Of a DNA stretch of 64,000 bases, positions 8,017 to 16,725 are shown one piece after another. The stretch's first letter is position 1. Every line of letters begins with the position of its first letter. A program made the position numbers and the translations under genes. Under the pieces are notes generated by a model. It saw only the letters and a program-made list of their open reading frames with translations. It did not search any database and had not been told where the DNA came from. The DNA comes from Palleronia abyssalis. Its GTDB lineage: Bacteria > Pseudomonadota > Alphaproteobacteria > Rhodobacterales > Rhodobacteraceae. The stretch is from positions 434,001-498,000 of the forward strand of contig NZ_ONZF01000003.1 of the NCBI RefSeq assembly GCF_900302445.1, given 5' to 3'.

Positions 8017-9084
8017 TCACAGCGCGCCGTCGGCGGCCATCTTCATGAAGCTGGGGTCGAAACGGAACTGCACGTTGCCCTCGTCGCCCGTGATCGTTCC
8101 GTCGGGATAGGCGATCCCGATGAAGTCGGCCGAGGGGGCGTTCACCCCCAGGATCCCCTTGTCGAACAGGAACTCGGCCACGTTGACCATCGTGTCCGGC
8201 AGATCGGGACTTTCGGCCTGGGCCACGCCATCGGCGGGGTCGAAGAACATCTCGGTCGCGTCAAGCTGCGCCTTGTACCCCTCCAGGTCGGTGCCGGACG
8301 CCTCTGCCATGGCGGTCAGGGCGTCCTCGTCCCCCTCGGCCATGAGACCCATCACCTCGTACCAGGCCCCGACCAGGGCGCGCCCGAAATCGGGGTTCGC
8401 CTCGAGCACCTCGGTATTGACCACCATGAGATCGAGGATTTCGCCGGGGATCGCCGAACTGTCGAACAGGTTCGTCGCATCCGGGTTGGACGACAGAATT
8501 TCCGAGACAAGCGGGTTCCAGGTGACGACCGTACTGACATCATTGCTCGAAAATGCGGCGATCATGTCCGCGTCCGAGGTATTGACCACCCCGTCCAGGT
8601 CACGCTCCTCCAGCCCGACGCTGTCAAGCGCACGCGCCAGCAGGTAATGCGAGACCGACAGTTCCACCAGATTGACGGACGTGCCTGCCAGGTCTTCCAG
8701 CGTCGTGTCGCCCTTGGCGATCACCGCGTCGTTGCCGTCGGAATAATCCCCGATGATCAGCGCGGTGGTGTCCACGCCGCCGCCCGCCGGAATCGACAAC
8801 GTGTCCATGTTGGTGGCCGAGACTCCGTCGAATGCGCCGGCCGTATACTGGTTGATGGATTCGACGTAGTCGTTGATCTGAACGATATCGACGGAGATGC
8901 CGTATTTCTCGGCCCATTTGTCCATGATGCCGGACTCGTCGAGATACCCCCAGGGCATCCAGCCGACATAGATCGACCAGGCGACGGAGAAATCCGTCTT
9001 TTCCTGTGCGAATGCCGGGGACAAGGTTGCGGCGGCCAGGCCGAATGCAGCAGCCGTCGTAGCGAGATACGTTGTCTTGATCAT
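8017..9084 (-). CDS. NitT/TauT-type periplasmic substrate-binding protein (guanidine operon)
   Basis: 355 aa with a signal peptide ending at SPAFAQE. The mature protein has the NMT1/SsuA-like pattern: IYVGWMPWGYLDESGIMDKWAEKYG near the start, then GDYSDGNDAVIAKG and a middle lobe with VVTWNPLVSEIL. It is the first structural gene after the riboswitch. Similar importers are repeatedly found under ykkC control in other bacteria and were once called urea-carboxylase-related transporters; guanidine is the likely ligand (inference). Confidence 0.9.
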   Translation of the reverse strand: MIKTTYLATTAAAFGLAAATLSPAFAQEKTDFSVAWSIYVGWMPWGYLDESGIMDKWAEKYGISVDIVQINDYVESINQYTAGAFDGVSATNMDTLSIPAGGGVDTTALIIGDYSDGNDAVIAKGDTTLEDLAGTSVNLVELSVSHYLLARALDSVGLEERDLDGVVNTSDADMIAAFSSNDVSTVVTWNPLVSEILSSNPDATNLFDSSAIPGEILDLMVVNTEVLEANPDFGRALVGAWYEVMGLMAEGDEDALTAMAEASGTDLEGYKAQLDATEMFFDPADGVAQAESPDLPDTMVNVAEFLFDKGILGVNAPSADFIGIAYPDGTITGDEGNVQFRFDPSFMKMAADGAL

Positions 9085-9183
9085 GGGTCACCCCGTTGGT
9101 CAGCGTCCCGCCGGTCGTCTGTTGGTCAAGGTCGGATCCGCTGGCGGAACAGGAGTCGTGGCGCGGGTCGAACCTGCGCAGTG

Positions 9184-9280
9184 ATCCTCCCGGGATTTTG
9201 GCCCGCCGTGTGCCCGACCGGATTTTGCCGATCGGGTGGCGTTTCTCGGACCTGACCCGCGATGCGGCGGAACCCTAAAC
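9184..9280 (-). promoter_or_regulatory. Guanidine-I (ykkC-I) riboswitch
   Basis: Reading the minus strand 5' to 3', all strongly conserved blocks of the ykkC-I aptamer occur in order: UUUAGGGUUCCGC (9279-9267), CAGGUCCGAGA (9254-9244), a variable hairpin CCCGAUCGG...CCGGUCGGG, ACACGGCGGG (9211-9202) and AAAAUCCCGGGAGG (9199-9186). It ends about 100 bases before the ATG of the binding-protein gene. The class binds free guanidinium and normally switches expression on. I did not find an obvious intrinsic terminator in the 100-base expression platform, so control may act on translation or through Rho. Confidence 0.93.
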
Positions 9281-9283
9281 ACC

Positions 9284-9650
9284 CTGCGCCGCGATGGTGA
9301 CATCACCCGCCCTTCCACCGCCAAGCGCGCCCGACTTGTGCGACGCGCATTCCTCGCGATGCCGTCAGAATACGCGCTGGCGGCGTCATGTGCTGAAGAC
9401 GGGTGCGCAAAAAGGATGCGTCACACCCCCGGGCAGACCCAAAGCCCTGCGCCACCGCGGCGGGGTCGACGTCCCGGACTGTAACATTGCAGGCGCGCAG
9501 GCGGCGTGCATGACGGCAATGCGGTCCTCCGGCGCCGGGCGGTCGGCATTCGAATGACCCGGTCAATCAGTTGTAAGACCCCGGTCCATCGCGTGCCAGT
9601 TATGGTATTGGCATGTTGTAGACGAGGTTAACTTTGTTTAATCTTGGAAG
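9284..9650. other. Divergent intergenic region between the guanidine operon and the CheB-CheR kinase gene
   Basis: About 365 bases. It must contain the promoter of the guanidine operon (upstream of the riboswitch, minus strand) and that of the kinase gene (plus strand). I see no confident promoter motif, no ORF that looks real and no structured RNA beyond the riboswitch. Confidence 0.5.
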
Positions 9651-12600
9651 ATGACATCGCATCTCCCCCTCGTCGTGGGTATCGGCGCCTCGGCTGGGGG
9701 TATTCCGGCGCTGGAAGGCTTCTTTCAGCAACTGCCACGAGATACCGGAATGGCGTTCGTGATCGTCACTCATTTGAGTCCCAACCGCCATAGCCTGCTG
9801 GACGAGGTGATCGCCAGATACACCGCGTCCCCCGTAAAGATTGCAGAGGACGGGGCCGAGGTTCGCGCCGATACCGTCTATATCATGCCTGAGGGCAAAA
9901 TACTGACCATCGCGGACGGCAAACTGCGTCTGCGCGATGACGACCCCATCCAGCGAGAGCGCAAGCCGATCGACGTTTTCTTCGCGTCGCTGGCCGAGGA
10001 TCAGGGTGAGAACGCCGTCGGCATCGTGCTGTCGGGCGGCGGTGGCGACGGAACGCTTGGCGTCAAGGCCATCAAGGAGCGGGGCGGCATCACGTTGGCG
10101 CAGGCGGGCAACGGCACCGGTCCGCGCAACCCCGAGATGCCCCACAGTGCCGTGGCAAGCGGCCTGATCGATTTCGCCGAGCCGGTGCAAAGCATGCCCG
10201 AACGGCTGCTCAAACTTCGCGACGGACGCGGGGCCCTCGGGGCACTGGTCGTTGACGAACAGGATCTGCACCACGCGCATGAGGCGCGGCAGGCCCAGGA
10301 AAAGATCGCGCGGCTTTTGCTCAACCGCACGGGCCACGACTTCGCGGGATACAAGAGCAAGACTTTCCTGCGCCGCGTTGCCCGGCGAATGAAGGTCGTG
10401 CAGTTGTTCACGTTCGACGCCTATATCCAGCACCTGAAGGATGACCCGTCCGAAATCGTTTCCCTGTTCCGCGATCTTCTGATCAACGTGACGAACTTCT
10501 TTCGCGACAGCGCCGCCTTTGCCGCGCTGGAAACCCAGGTGATCCCGCGGCTTTTCGCCGGCCGCGGCGCGGACGACACAATCAGGCTTTGGGTGCCGGG
10601 CTGCGCAACGGGCGAAGAGGTTTTCTCGCTGGGCATCCTGATGCGAGAGCACATGGATGGGCTTGAGGTCGTGCCGAAGGTCCAGATCTTTGCCACCGAC
10701 ATCGACGACGAGGCCCTGTCGACCGCGCGTGCCGGCCGGTACCCCGACGCACTTCTGTCCGGTCTGGGGTCCGAAAGGCTCAAGCGCTTCTTCCGCCGGG
10801 ACGGTGGCAGCCTGGTGATCAGCAAGGAAGTGCGCGAAATGTGCATTTTCTCGCCGCACAGCGTCATCGCGGATCCGCCATTTTCGCGGATGGACCTCGT
10901 TTCGTGCCGGAACCTGCTGATCTATCTGGGCGGCGATTTGCAGGATCGCGTGATCCCGACGTTCCATTATGCGCTGAAACCGGGGGGATACCTGTTCCTT
11001 GGCACGTCGGAAGGCGTCAGTCGGCACAGCGATCTCTTCGCGCCCGTCGACAAGCAGAATCGGCTTTTCCAAAGTCGCGACCACGGGGGACCGCGCCGCC
11101 TTCCGATGGCCTATGAACCCGCCAGTTCCAGAACCCGGCAGGATCACGCGGAAAAGGGTCGCGAGGCCTATGGCGTACATCTTCGCCAACGGATCGAGCT
11201 TCAGGTGTTGGAACGTCACACGCCGGGGCACGTGGTCGTCACGCATGATGGCGAAACGCTGTATTTCTCGTCGAACACCGAACGCTATCTGCAGATTCCC
11301 CAAGGCGCACCGAACCGCAACATCTTCGACCTCGCACGGCGCGAGTTCAGGGCAGACTTGCGGGCCATGCTGCGCCAGACGACGGAATCCCGAGAGCCCG
11401 CCATACGACAGGTTCTGATGGTGGACCGGGGTGGCGAAGATAGTGTCATGGTCGAGCTGTCGACCGAACTGCTCGAGGATGCGGGAACTCAGGAAGACCT
11501 GTTCCTGGTGCTCTTCAAGCCGCTGGGTCAATGGCGCCCGAAGGCGGCGACCGGCACCGCCGAGGCCATCGCGCACGAGGCCGAGGCGTCGCTGGAGCGC
11601 GAGCTGCGCGATATGCGCGAACGGCTGCAATCCACCGTCGAGGAATACGAAACCGCGCTCGAGGAACTCAAATCCTCGAACGAGGAGCTCGTCTCGGTCA
11701 ACGAGGAGGCCCAGTCCACGAACGAGGAGCTGGAAGCCTCGCGAGAGGAGATGCAGTCCCTCAACGAAGAGCTTTCGACCATCAACAACGAGCTTGCGAC
11801 AAGCGTCGAACAGCTCGACCGCGCGAACACGGATCTCAAGAACCTTTATGCGGCGACGCAGATTGCCACCGTGTTCCTGGATCGCAACCTCGTCATCCGC
11901 AATTTCACGCCCGTCGCCGGGGCGTTCTTCAACATTCGCGAAAGCGACATCGGTCGCCCGATGACCGACCTTGCCGGGGCGCTGCAATACCCCGAACTCG
12001 AGGACGAGGTTCGCGCCGTCCTCCGATCGGGCGACGCGATCGAGCGGCGGCTGCCGCCGGACAGGACAAAGAGGCATTTCCTGGTCCGGCTCGTGCCCTA
12101 CCGGAACCAGGACGAGCATGTCGGCGGAATCGTCGTCACCGTCGTCGACATCTCTTCGCTTGCCGAGGCGGAGCAGCAGCAGAAGGTTCTGATCTCGGAG
12201 TTGAATCACCGGGTCAAGAACATGCTCGCCGTGGTCGTCAGCATCGCGAATTTCACCAAGAAGACGTCGTCCAACATGGACGAATTCGTCGACCGCCTGA
12301 TTGGCCGGTTGAACGGGATGGCCCGGGCGTATTCGCTGCTGTCAGGTTCGGAATGGAGCGGCGTCGAGCTGCGCGACCTCTTGCATGCCGAGGTCGAGGT
12401 CTTCGGGGCCGACCGTGTCACCGCGGAAGGACCGGCGTTGCACCTGACGCCCGAGCATGCGCTTTCGCTGGGTATGATCGTTCACGAGATGGCAACCAAC
12501 GCGGCGAAATACGGGGCCCTTTCCGAAATCGCCGGTCGCGTCAACGTCGCCTGGGAGGTCAAGGATGGACAGGCCCACCTTACCTGGGTCGAACAGGGCG

Positions 12601-12746
12601 GCCCCTTGGTGAATGCCCCGGCCGAAAAGGGGTTCGGCCTTGTCCTGATCGAGGGGCAGGTGCGATCGCAGATGGAGGGGGAGATCGAAACGGATTTCCG
12701 ACCCGATGGCCTTGTCCTGAAGCTTAGTTTTCCCCTGAAGGATTGA
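9651..12746 (+). CDS. CheB-CheR-PAS-HWE histidine kinase fusion protein
   Basis: 1031 aa cytoplasmic signalling protein. Domains in order: CheB methylesterase (~1-190; Ser14 in GASAGG, a His in VTHLSPNR, SGGGGDG); CheR methyltransferase (~210-480; WVPGCATGEEVFSLGI as SAM motif, DPPFSRMDLVSCRNLLIYL); a linker; a long coiled coil (~650-720, repeated Glu-Glu-Leu with SxNEE motifs); a PAS domain (~730-840); an HWE-type phosphoacceptor domain with His853 in ELNHRVKNML; and a HATPase domain (~930-1030, HEMATNAAKYGALS, GFGLVLIEGQV). HWE kinases are common in alphaproteobacterial stress and light pathways. The CheB/CheR parts probably act as regulatory or protein-modifying modules. No partner receptor is adjacent; a second CheB-like gene converges. 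Confidence 0.9.
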   Translation: MTSHLPLVVGIGASAGGIPALEGFFQQLPRDTGMAFVIVTHLSPNRHSLLDEVIARYTASPVKIAEDGAEVRADTVYIMPEGKILTIADGKLRLRDDDPIQRERKPIDVFFASLAEDQGENAVGIVLSGGGGDGTLGVKAIKERGGITLAQAGNGTGPRNPEMPHSAVASGLIDFAEPVQSMPERLLKLRDGRGALGALVVDEQDLHHAHEARQAQEKIARLLLNRTGHDFAGYKSKTFLRRVARRMKVVQLFTFDAYIQHLKDDPSEIVSLFRDLLINVTNFFRDSAAFAALETQVIPRLFAGRGADDTIRLWVPGCATGEEVFSLGILMREHMDGLEVVPKVQIFATDIDDEALSTARAGRYPDALLSGLGSERLKRFFRRDGGSLVISKEVREMCIFSPHSVIADPPFSRMDLVSCRNLLIYLGGDLQDRVIPTFHYALKPGGYLFLGTSEGVSRHSDLFAPVDKQNRLFQSRDHGGPRRLPMAYEPASSRTRQDHAEKGREAYGVHLRQRIELQVLERHTPGHVVVTHDGETLYFSSNTERYLQIPQGAPNRNIFDLARREFRADLRAMLRQTTESREPAIRQVLMVDRGGEDSVMVELSTELLEDAGTQEDLFLVLFKPLGQWRPKAATGTAEAIAHEAEASLERELRDMRERLQSTVEEYETALEELKSSNEELVSVNEEAQSTNEELEASREEMQSLNEELSTINNELATSVEQLDRANTDLKNLYAATQIATVFLDRNLVIRNFTPVAGAFFNIRESDIGRPMTDLAGALQYPELEDEVRAVLRSGDAIERRLPPDRTKRHFLVRLVPYRNQDEHVGGIVVTVVDISSLAEAEQQQKVLISELNHRVKNMLAVVVSIANFTKKTSSNMDEFVDRLIGRLNGMARAYSLLSGSEWSGVELRDLLHAEVEVFGADRVTAEGPALHLTPEHALSLGMIVHEMATNAAKYGALSEIAGRVNVAWEVKDGQAHLTWVEQGGPLVNAPAEKGFGLVLIEGQVRSQMEGEIETDFRPDGLVLKLSFPLKD

Positions 12747-12862
12747 AGGGGCGGCCGGTTGTGGCGGCCCCTCAGGATCGACGTCCATCGCCCGGTCCGC
12801 CCCCTGGTCATTCACCGTTCCCGCGGCGGACAAGCTTGCGAATCCTGGCGCCGGCCCCCTTG

Positions 12863-13879
12863 CTAGGCCCGGGGCGCGCCGGACCGACGCGTGATGATCC
12901 GTTCCAGCAATTCGGTATCCTCCCGGATCCGTTCGGCCCGGGCCTCAAGCGTTTTCCGCGACGTCTTGTTGCGCGTAGAGCGTGCGATCTTGCGGACCAG
13001 TTCGGCGCGCCCCCTGTGCGCCCGCAGCGCATTGAACAGGCCCGCGTCCAGCGCTTCTTCCTGGGCGTCATTGAGGGCCTGGATAGAATAGGCATGACCG
13101 GTGTGGCACCTGAAGCGGGTCAATGGGCCATCCTCGATCTCCCACAGGACCCCGTTGCAATGGGGGCAGTTGAAAGGCGAGAGGGTCCCGAGCTTGCGTT
13201 CGCTTTCCATGTCCGACCCCTCCAGCGACGTGATCTTCAGTTCCATGCCGATGTCCCAGGGAACCTTGCCCTGATCGGCGCATGATGCGCCGACAAGATC
13301 GACCAGCGTTGCAGCAAGATCGCCCAGAGCCACGTCCCGCGCAGACGGCACCGCATCCAGCGTCGCCTGGGGCATGTCCGGGAATTCGGTCGTCTCCGGC
13401 GACTGCACCACGATCTGTCCGCCGGTGCGCGAGAGGGCACGGGCCCCGGCCGCACCGTCATCCATCAGACCGGACAGGATCACGCCGACGGCCCGGGGCC
13501 CGCGGTAGACCGCGGCCGAGCGGAACAACGGATCGATCGCGGGGCGGAAGTTGTTCTCGTGCGCACCGCGGCGCAGATGAAGGTGGTCCGCCCCGATCAT
13601 CAGATGCCGGTCGGGCCCCGCGATATACACCTTGCCGGGATCGATGGCGCGGCCGTCCTCGGCCGTTTCGATCGGCATCCGGCTGTGGGATGCCAAACTT
13701 TCGGCGAAGCGCAGATGCGCTTGGACCGGCTGATGCAGGCAAACCACCATAGCTGCCGGAAAATCCGCAGGCAGTTCCGAAAGAAGGGCGCGCAAGGCAT
13801 TGAAACCGCCCGCCGATCCGCCAACAACGACGGTATCGACCACATTTGCGTCGGGGCCCGTACTGCATACAGTTGTCAT
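12863..13879 (-). CDS. Stand-alone CheB-like protein-glutamate methylesterase
   Basis: 338 aa. The CheB methylesterase fold is evident (Ser22 in VVVGGSAGGFNAL, His in VVCLHQPVQ, VILSGLMDDGAAGARAL), but there is no N-terminal receiver domain. The C-terminal third holds FNCPHCNGVLWEIEDGP...FRCHTGHAYS, a small Cys/His zinc-binding-like module, followed by a helical tail. This architecture is common in alphaproteobacterial CheB relatives outside the main che operon. A longer frame exists upstream but has no homology-like character, so I chose the ATG at 13879. It converges with the CheB-CheR kinase gene. Confidence 0.85.
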   Translation of the reverse strand: MTTVCSTGPDANVVDTVVVGGSAGGFNALRALLSELPADFPAAMVVCLHQPVQAHLRFAESLASHSRMPIETAEDGRAIDPGKVYIAGPDRHLMIGADHLHLRRGAHENNFRPAIDPLFRSAAVYRGPRAVGVILSGLMDDGAAGARALSRTGGQIVVQSPETTEFPDMPQATLDAVPSARDVALGDLAATLVDLVGASCADQGKVPWDIGMELKITSLEGSDMESERKLGTLSPFNCPHCNGVLWEIEDGPLTRFRCHTGHAYSIQALNDAQEEALDAGLFNALRAHRGRAELVRKIARSTRNKTSRKTLEARAERIREDTELLERIITRRSGAPRA

Positions 13880-13985
13880 ACGATACGACGTAACATCATG
13901 ATCCGGGTTTTCCACCCGAGAGCCTATGTTCGATAGCACGACAGGACACGTCCCCGGCAGGCGGCACAGGCGCTTTGGCCGCCGG

Positions 13986-14285
13986 GCTGGAAGCTTTGCG
14001 CGAGGTCGCGCGAAGAACACGCTGGCGACGATCCAACAGATTTCCAAGCTGTTGTTGCCCGCGTAGGAAAGGCCTGCGCGTCGCCTGAAACTGCATGGCA
14101 TTCCGACAGCCTTCCTGACCGGGTACACCGCCACGACGGTGGCGATCCCCGACAACCTTGTGCCGGTGACACGCCTGACGAAATCCGTCCGCGACGGTGA
14201 ACTGCTGGATAGGGTGGCCGAATCTTCGTCCGACTTGGCAAATCGCCGCCAACTGCGCGGCGATTGGGCTGGGGTCTGCCTTTAA
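13986..14285 (+). pseudogene. Relic of an HWE histidine kinase joined to a response-regulator receiver remnant
   Basis: In one frame the segment 13986-14066 reads like an HWE H-box tail (RAKNTLATIQQIS) and ends in TAG at 14064. After that stop the same frame reads RLKLHGIPTAFLTGYTAT and then LTKSVRDGELLDRVAE, ending in TAA at 14283; this looks like the last beta strands and the Lys switch of a receiver domain. The parts between are missing, so this is a scar of a deleted hybrid sensory gene. It could only be confirmed by alignment with intact HWE kinase-receiver pairs. Confidence 0.5.
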
Positions 14286-14340
14286 GGAAGGCCGCGCTCA
14301 TGCGGAAGGTCCAGTCTGATCGACCCTTGCCGCATCCGTA

Positions 14341-15741
14341 TCACGCGCGCCTGAGTTCCGCATGGGGTGCATCGACACTGATGGTCCGGTCATACCCAGT
14401 CCTGACGAAGATCACGGCGCAACCGGTGATCCCCGCCGCCTGAATGTCCCCGGCCATGCCGTCCAGTTGGGTGCAAAGGCGCTTTTCCCCATGCCTTGAG
14501 GCGTCCGCGACCACTTCGACCTTTGTTCCCGGCAAGATGCCCTTGGCCAGCAAGCGTTCGGACAGGTACGCCGCGGCAGAGACGCCCATGTATATGGCAA
14601 GGGTCGTTCCAGGCTGAACCCGGCATTCGATGTCCGCGATGGCACCGTCGTCGCGATGGCGGGCTGTTGCCAGCACGAGCGTGTCGGTCTCTCCCCGGCA
14701 GGTAAGGGATTGGCCCAGCGACGCCGCAGCGGCACAGGCAGCGGTGACGCCGGGGACGATCTCGAACGCGATACCGGCCTTTCGGGCGGCGCGCAGCTCT
14801 TCTTCGAGCCGCCCGAAGATCCCCGGATCTCCGGATTTCAGCCGCACCACGCGGCGACCCTTGCGCGCCTCGGCGACCACGGCGGCGTTGATCCGGTCCT
14901 GCGGCCAAGCGTGAGCCCCGACGACCTTCCCGACGAAGACCCGTTCGGCGTCGCGGCGCGCAAGTTCCAGGACATCTTCCCCGACCAGCCGGTCGAAGAA
15001 TATGACGTCCGCCTCTTGCAGGCGTTGCACGGCGCGCATGGTCAAAAGATCGCGCGCGCCCGGTCCGGCCCCCACGTAAGCGATACACCCCGCCGTCCCG
15101 ATGTCCGGCGCCCCGCCCGCGGCCACAGCCTTCTTGATCGTTCGCGCCGCCTCCCGCTCGGCCCCGCGTGTCCATGCGGCGCGGGGTTCTTCGGCAAAGA
15201 CCCAGCGCCAGAACGCCCTGCGGCCTTCCTTTGGCACCCGACCTGCGACGGCGTCCCGCATCCGGCCCGCGAAGGCCGCAAGCCCACCCAGGGTCGGCGG
15301 GAGCATCTGTTCGACCTGCGTCTTGATCTGCCGGGCCAGGACAGGCGCGGTCCCGTCTGTTCCGATGGCCACCACAACCGGATCGCGATCCACGATTGAA
15401 GGCGTCGTCAGGTCGCAAAGCGCCGGCTGATCCACCACATTCACCGGGCAGCGCACGGCCTGTGCCAACGCGTGCAGGCATGCGTCGATGCCGGGGCAGC
15501 CCGCCGCGACGAAAGCCATGGCGGCCCCCTCGAACACCCGGGCTGTTATCGGTTGGGCATGATGAACGGCCCGTCCGGCAGCGACCAGCGCAGCAAGCTC
15601 GGGGTCCAGTTCGGGGGCGGCAAAGACCAGCGTCGCATCGGTCTTGGTCACCAACCGCGCCTTCTGCGCCGCCTGCTCGCCACCGCCCGCGATGATGACG
15701 CGGCGCCCGGTGGTGCGGATGAACATGGGAAAACTGTGCAT
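14341..15741 (-). CDS. cysG: Siroheme synthase (precorrin-2 dehydrogenase/ferrochelatase fused to uroporphyrinogen methyltransferase)
   Basis: 466 aa, the usual trifunctional length. The N-terminal ~200 residues form the Met8p-like dehydrogenase/chelatase (VIIAGGGEQAAQKARLV, VVAIGTDGTAPVLAR). The C-terminal ~250 residues form the SAM-dependent methyltransferase (VGAGPGARDLLTMRAVQ, RLKSGDPGIFGR, VPGVTAA). It makes siroheme, the prosthetic group of the nitrite reductase encoded upstream in the same operon, so it supplies NirB. Last gene of the nitrate cluster on the minus strand. Confidence 0.95.
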   Translation of the reverse strand: MHSFPMFIRTTGRRVIIAGGGEQAAQKARLVTKTDATLVFAAPELDPELAALVAAGRAVHHAQPITARVFEGAAMAFVAAGCPGIDACLHALAQAVRCPVNVVDQPALCDLTTPSIVDRDPVVVAIGTDGTAPVLARQIKTQVEQMLPPTLGGLAAFAGRMRDAVAGRVPKEGRRAFWRWVFAEEPRAAWTRGAEREAARTIKKAVAAGGAPDIGTAGCIAYVGAGPGARDLLTMRAVQRLQEADVIFFDRLVGEDVLELARRDAERVFVGKVVGAHAWPQDRINAAVVAEARKGRRVVRLKSGDPGIFGRLEEELRAARKAGIAFEIVPGVTAACAAAASLGQSLTCRGETDTLVLATARHRDDGAIADIECRVQPGTTLAIYMGVSAAAYLSERLLAKGILPGTKVEVVADASRHGEKRLCTQLDGMAGDIQAAGITGCAVIFVRTGYDRTISVDAPHAELRRA

Positions 15742-15753
15742 CGGTAGCCTTTC

Positions 15754-16725
15754 TTACGCCACGAGGTTTCGCGCGCGGTCCTGCCACAGCGCCTGGGCCG
15801 TGCGCCCGGGCGCGTCGATCCCGGCCGCATCCAGGGCAAGCGCCGCTGTCGACAGCACGATGGCCTCGGCAAACTCGTCCCGCAGGTCGCCCCGCCAGAT
15901 CGCGCCAAGGGCAGCTGGATCGGACGGCGCGTCCGCAAGGCGGCGATGGGCGTCCAGCACCTGGGGCGCGGCGCCGGTCCAAGGCCGCCCCTCCCGCAGG
16001 CCGAACAGGGCAATCTCCTTTCCCGGGTGATGCTCGAACTCGCCGCCGCCGCCCTTCAGAACGCTCAATCGATCCAAGCCCAGATGCATGCCCGCATCGG
16101 CCTGAAGCTCCCGATAGGGCGGATGGAAAACGCCTTGGACGGCGGCTGGCGCGCCGCCCGGGTTCAGCATCCTGCACACCGTATTCACGCATGACCGCAA
16201 CCCCAGCGTATCGCGCAGGCGCAGCAGGGCCATCACGCCGGGGGCCATCGTTTCCAGCGGCAGGTAGGCGATCCCGTCGGTGCCAAGGTGCCATGCGGCC
16301 TCGGCCATGCATTCAGCGGGGCGCAGGCCCAGCACCGGCAGCGCCGCACGGACCGACGCCCGGGTGCCCTGGTGGCTATTCCAGCCATGCAGCAGCACGG
16401 GCACGCCCGCATCCGCGACAAGCCGCGCGGCCAGCAGGAACCACGGCAGCCCTCGCGTGCGCCCCGCGGCATAGCTGGGCCAGTCCAGCGCGGGGCGGGT
16501 GCCCGACCAGGGGGGAAGCGCGGCGTGGGCGGCTGCGGCAAAGCCCGCGATCTCGTCTGCCGTCTCGCCCTTCATCCGCATCAGCATCAGGATCGCGCCC
16601 ACGGCTTCGGGCGCGGCGCCTTCGGCCAGCATCGCGGTCATCGCCGCCTCGGCTTCGTCGCGTGTCATGGACCGTGCGCGGCCCTGCCCCCGACCGAGGA
16701 TCTGGACGAAGGGCGCCAAGCTCAT
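15754..16725 (-). CDS. TrpD2-like glycosyl transferase family 3 protein of the nitrate operon
   Basis: 323 aa. It has the N-terminal helical domain of nucleoside phosphorylase/anthranilate phosphoribosyltransferase proteins (MTRDEAEAAMTAMLAEGAAPEAVGAILMLMRMKGET) and a catalytic-type domain with LLHGWNSHQGTR, RSCVNTVCRMLNPGGAP and VLKGGGGEFEHHPGKE. True TrpD has GTGGD and other signatures that are not seen here. TrpD2/YbiB relatives bind nucleic acids rather than anthranilate. The ATG at 16725 overlaps the nasA stop. Its place between nasA and cysG suggests a nitrate-assimilation role that I cannot specify. Confidence 0.75.
   Translation of the reverse strand: MSLAPFVQILGRGQGRARSMTRDEAEAAMTAMLAEGAAPEAVGAILMLMRMKGETADEIAGFAAAAHAALPPWSGTRPALDWPSYAAGRTRGLPWFLLAARLVADAGVPVLLHGWNSHQGTRASVRAALPVLGLRPAECMAEAAWHLGTDGIAYLPLETMAPGVMALLRLRDTLGLRSCVNTVCRMLNPGGAPAAVQGVFHPPYRELQADAGMHLGLDRLSVLKGGGGEFEHHPGKEIALFGLREGRPWTGAAPQVLDAHRRLADAPSDPAALGAIWRGDLRDEFAEAIVLSTAALALDAAGIDAPGRTAQALWQDRARNLVA

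Noticed and set aside
9600-12209. Very long minus-strand open frame (869 codons)
   Set aside because: It is antisense to the CheB-CheR kinase gene, has no domain-like sequence and its composition reflects the complementary codon bias of high-GC DNA.
14390-16312. 640-codon minus-strand frame overlapping cysG and the TrpD2-like gene
   Set aside because: Out of frame with both well-supported genes; Arg/Gly-rich noise.
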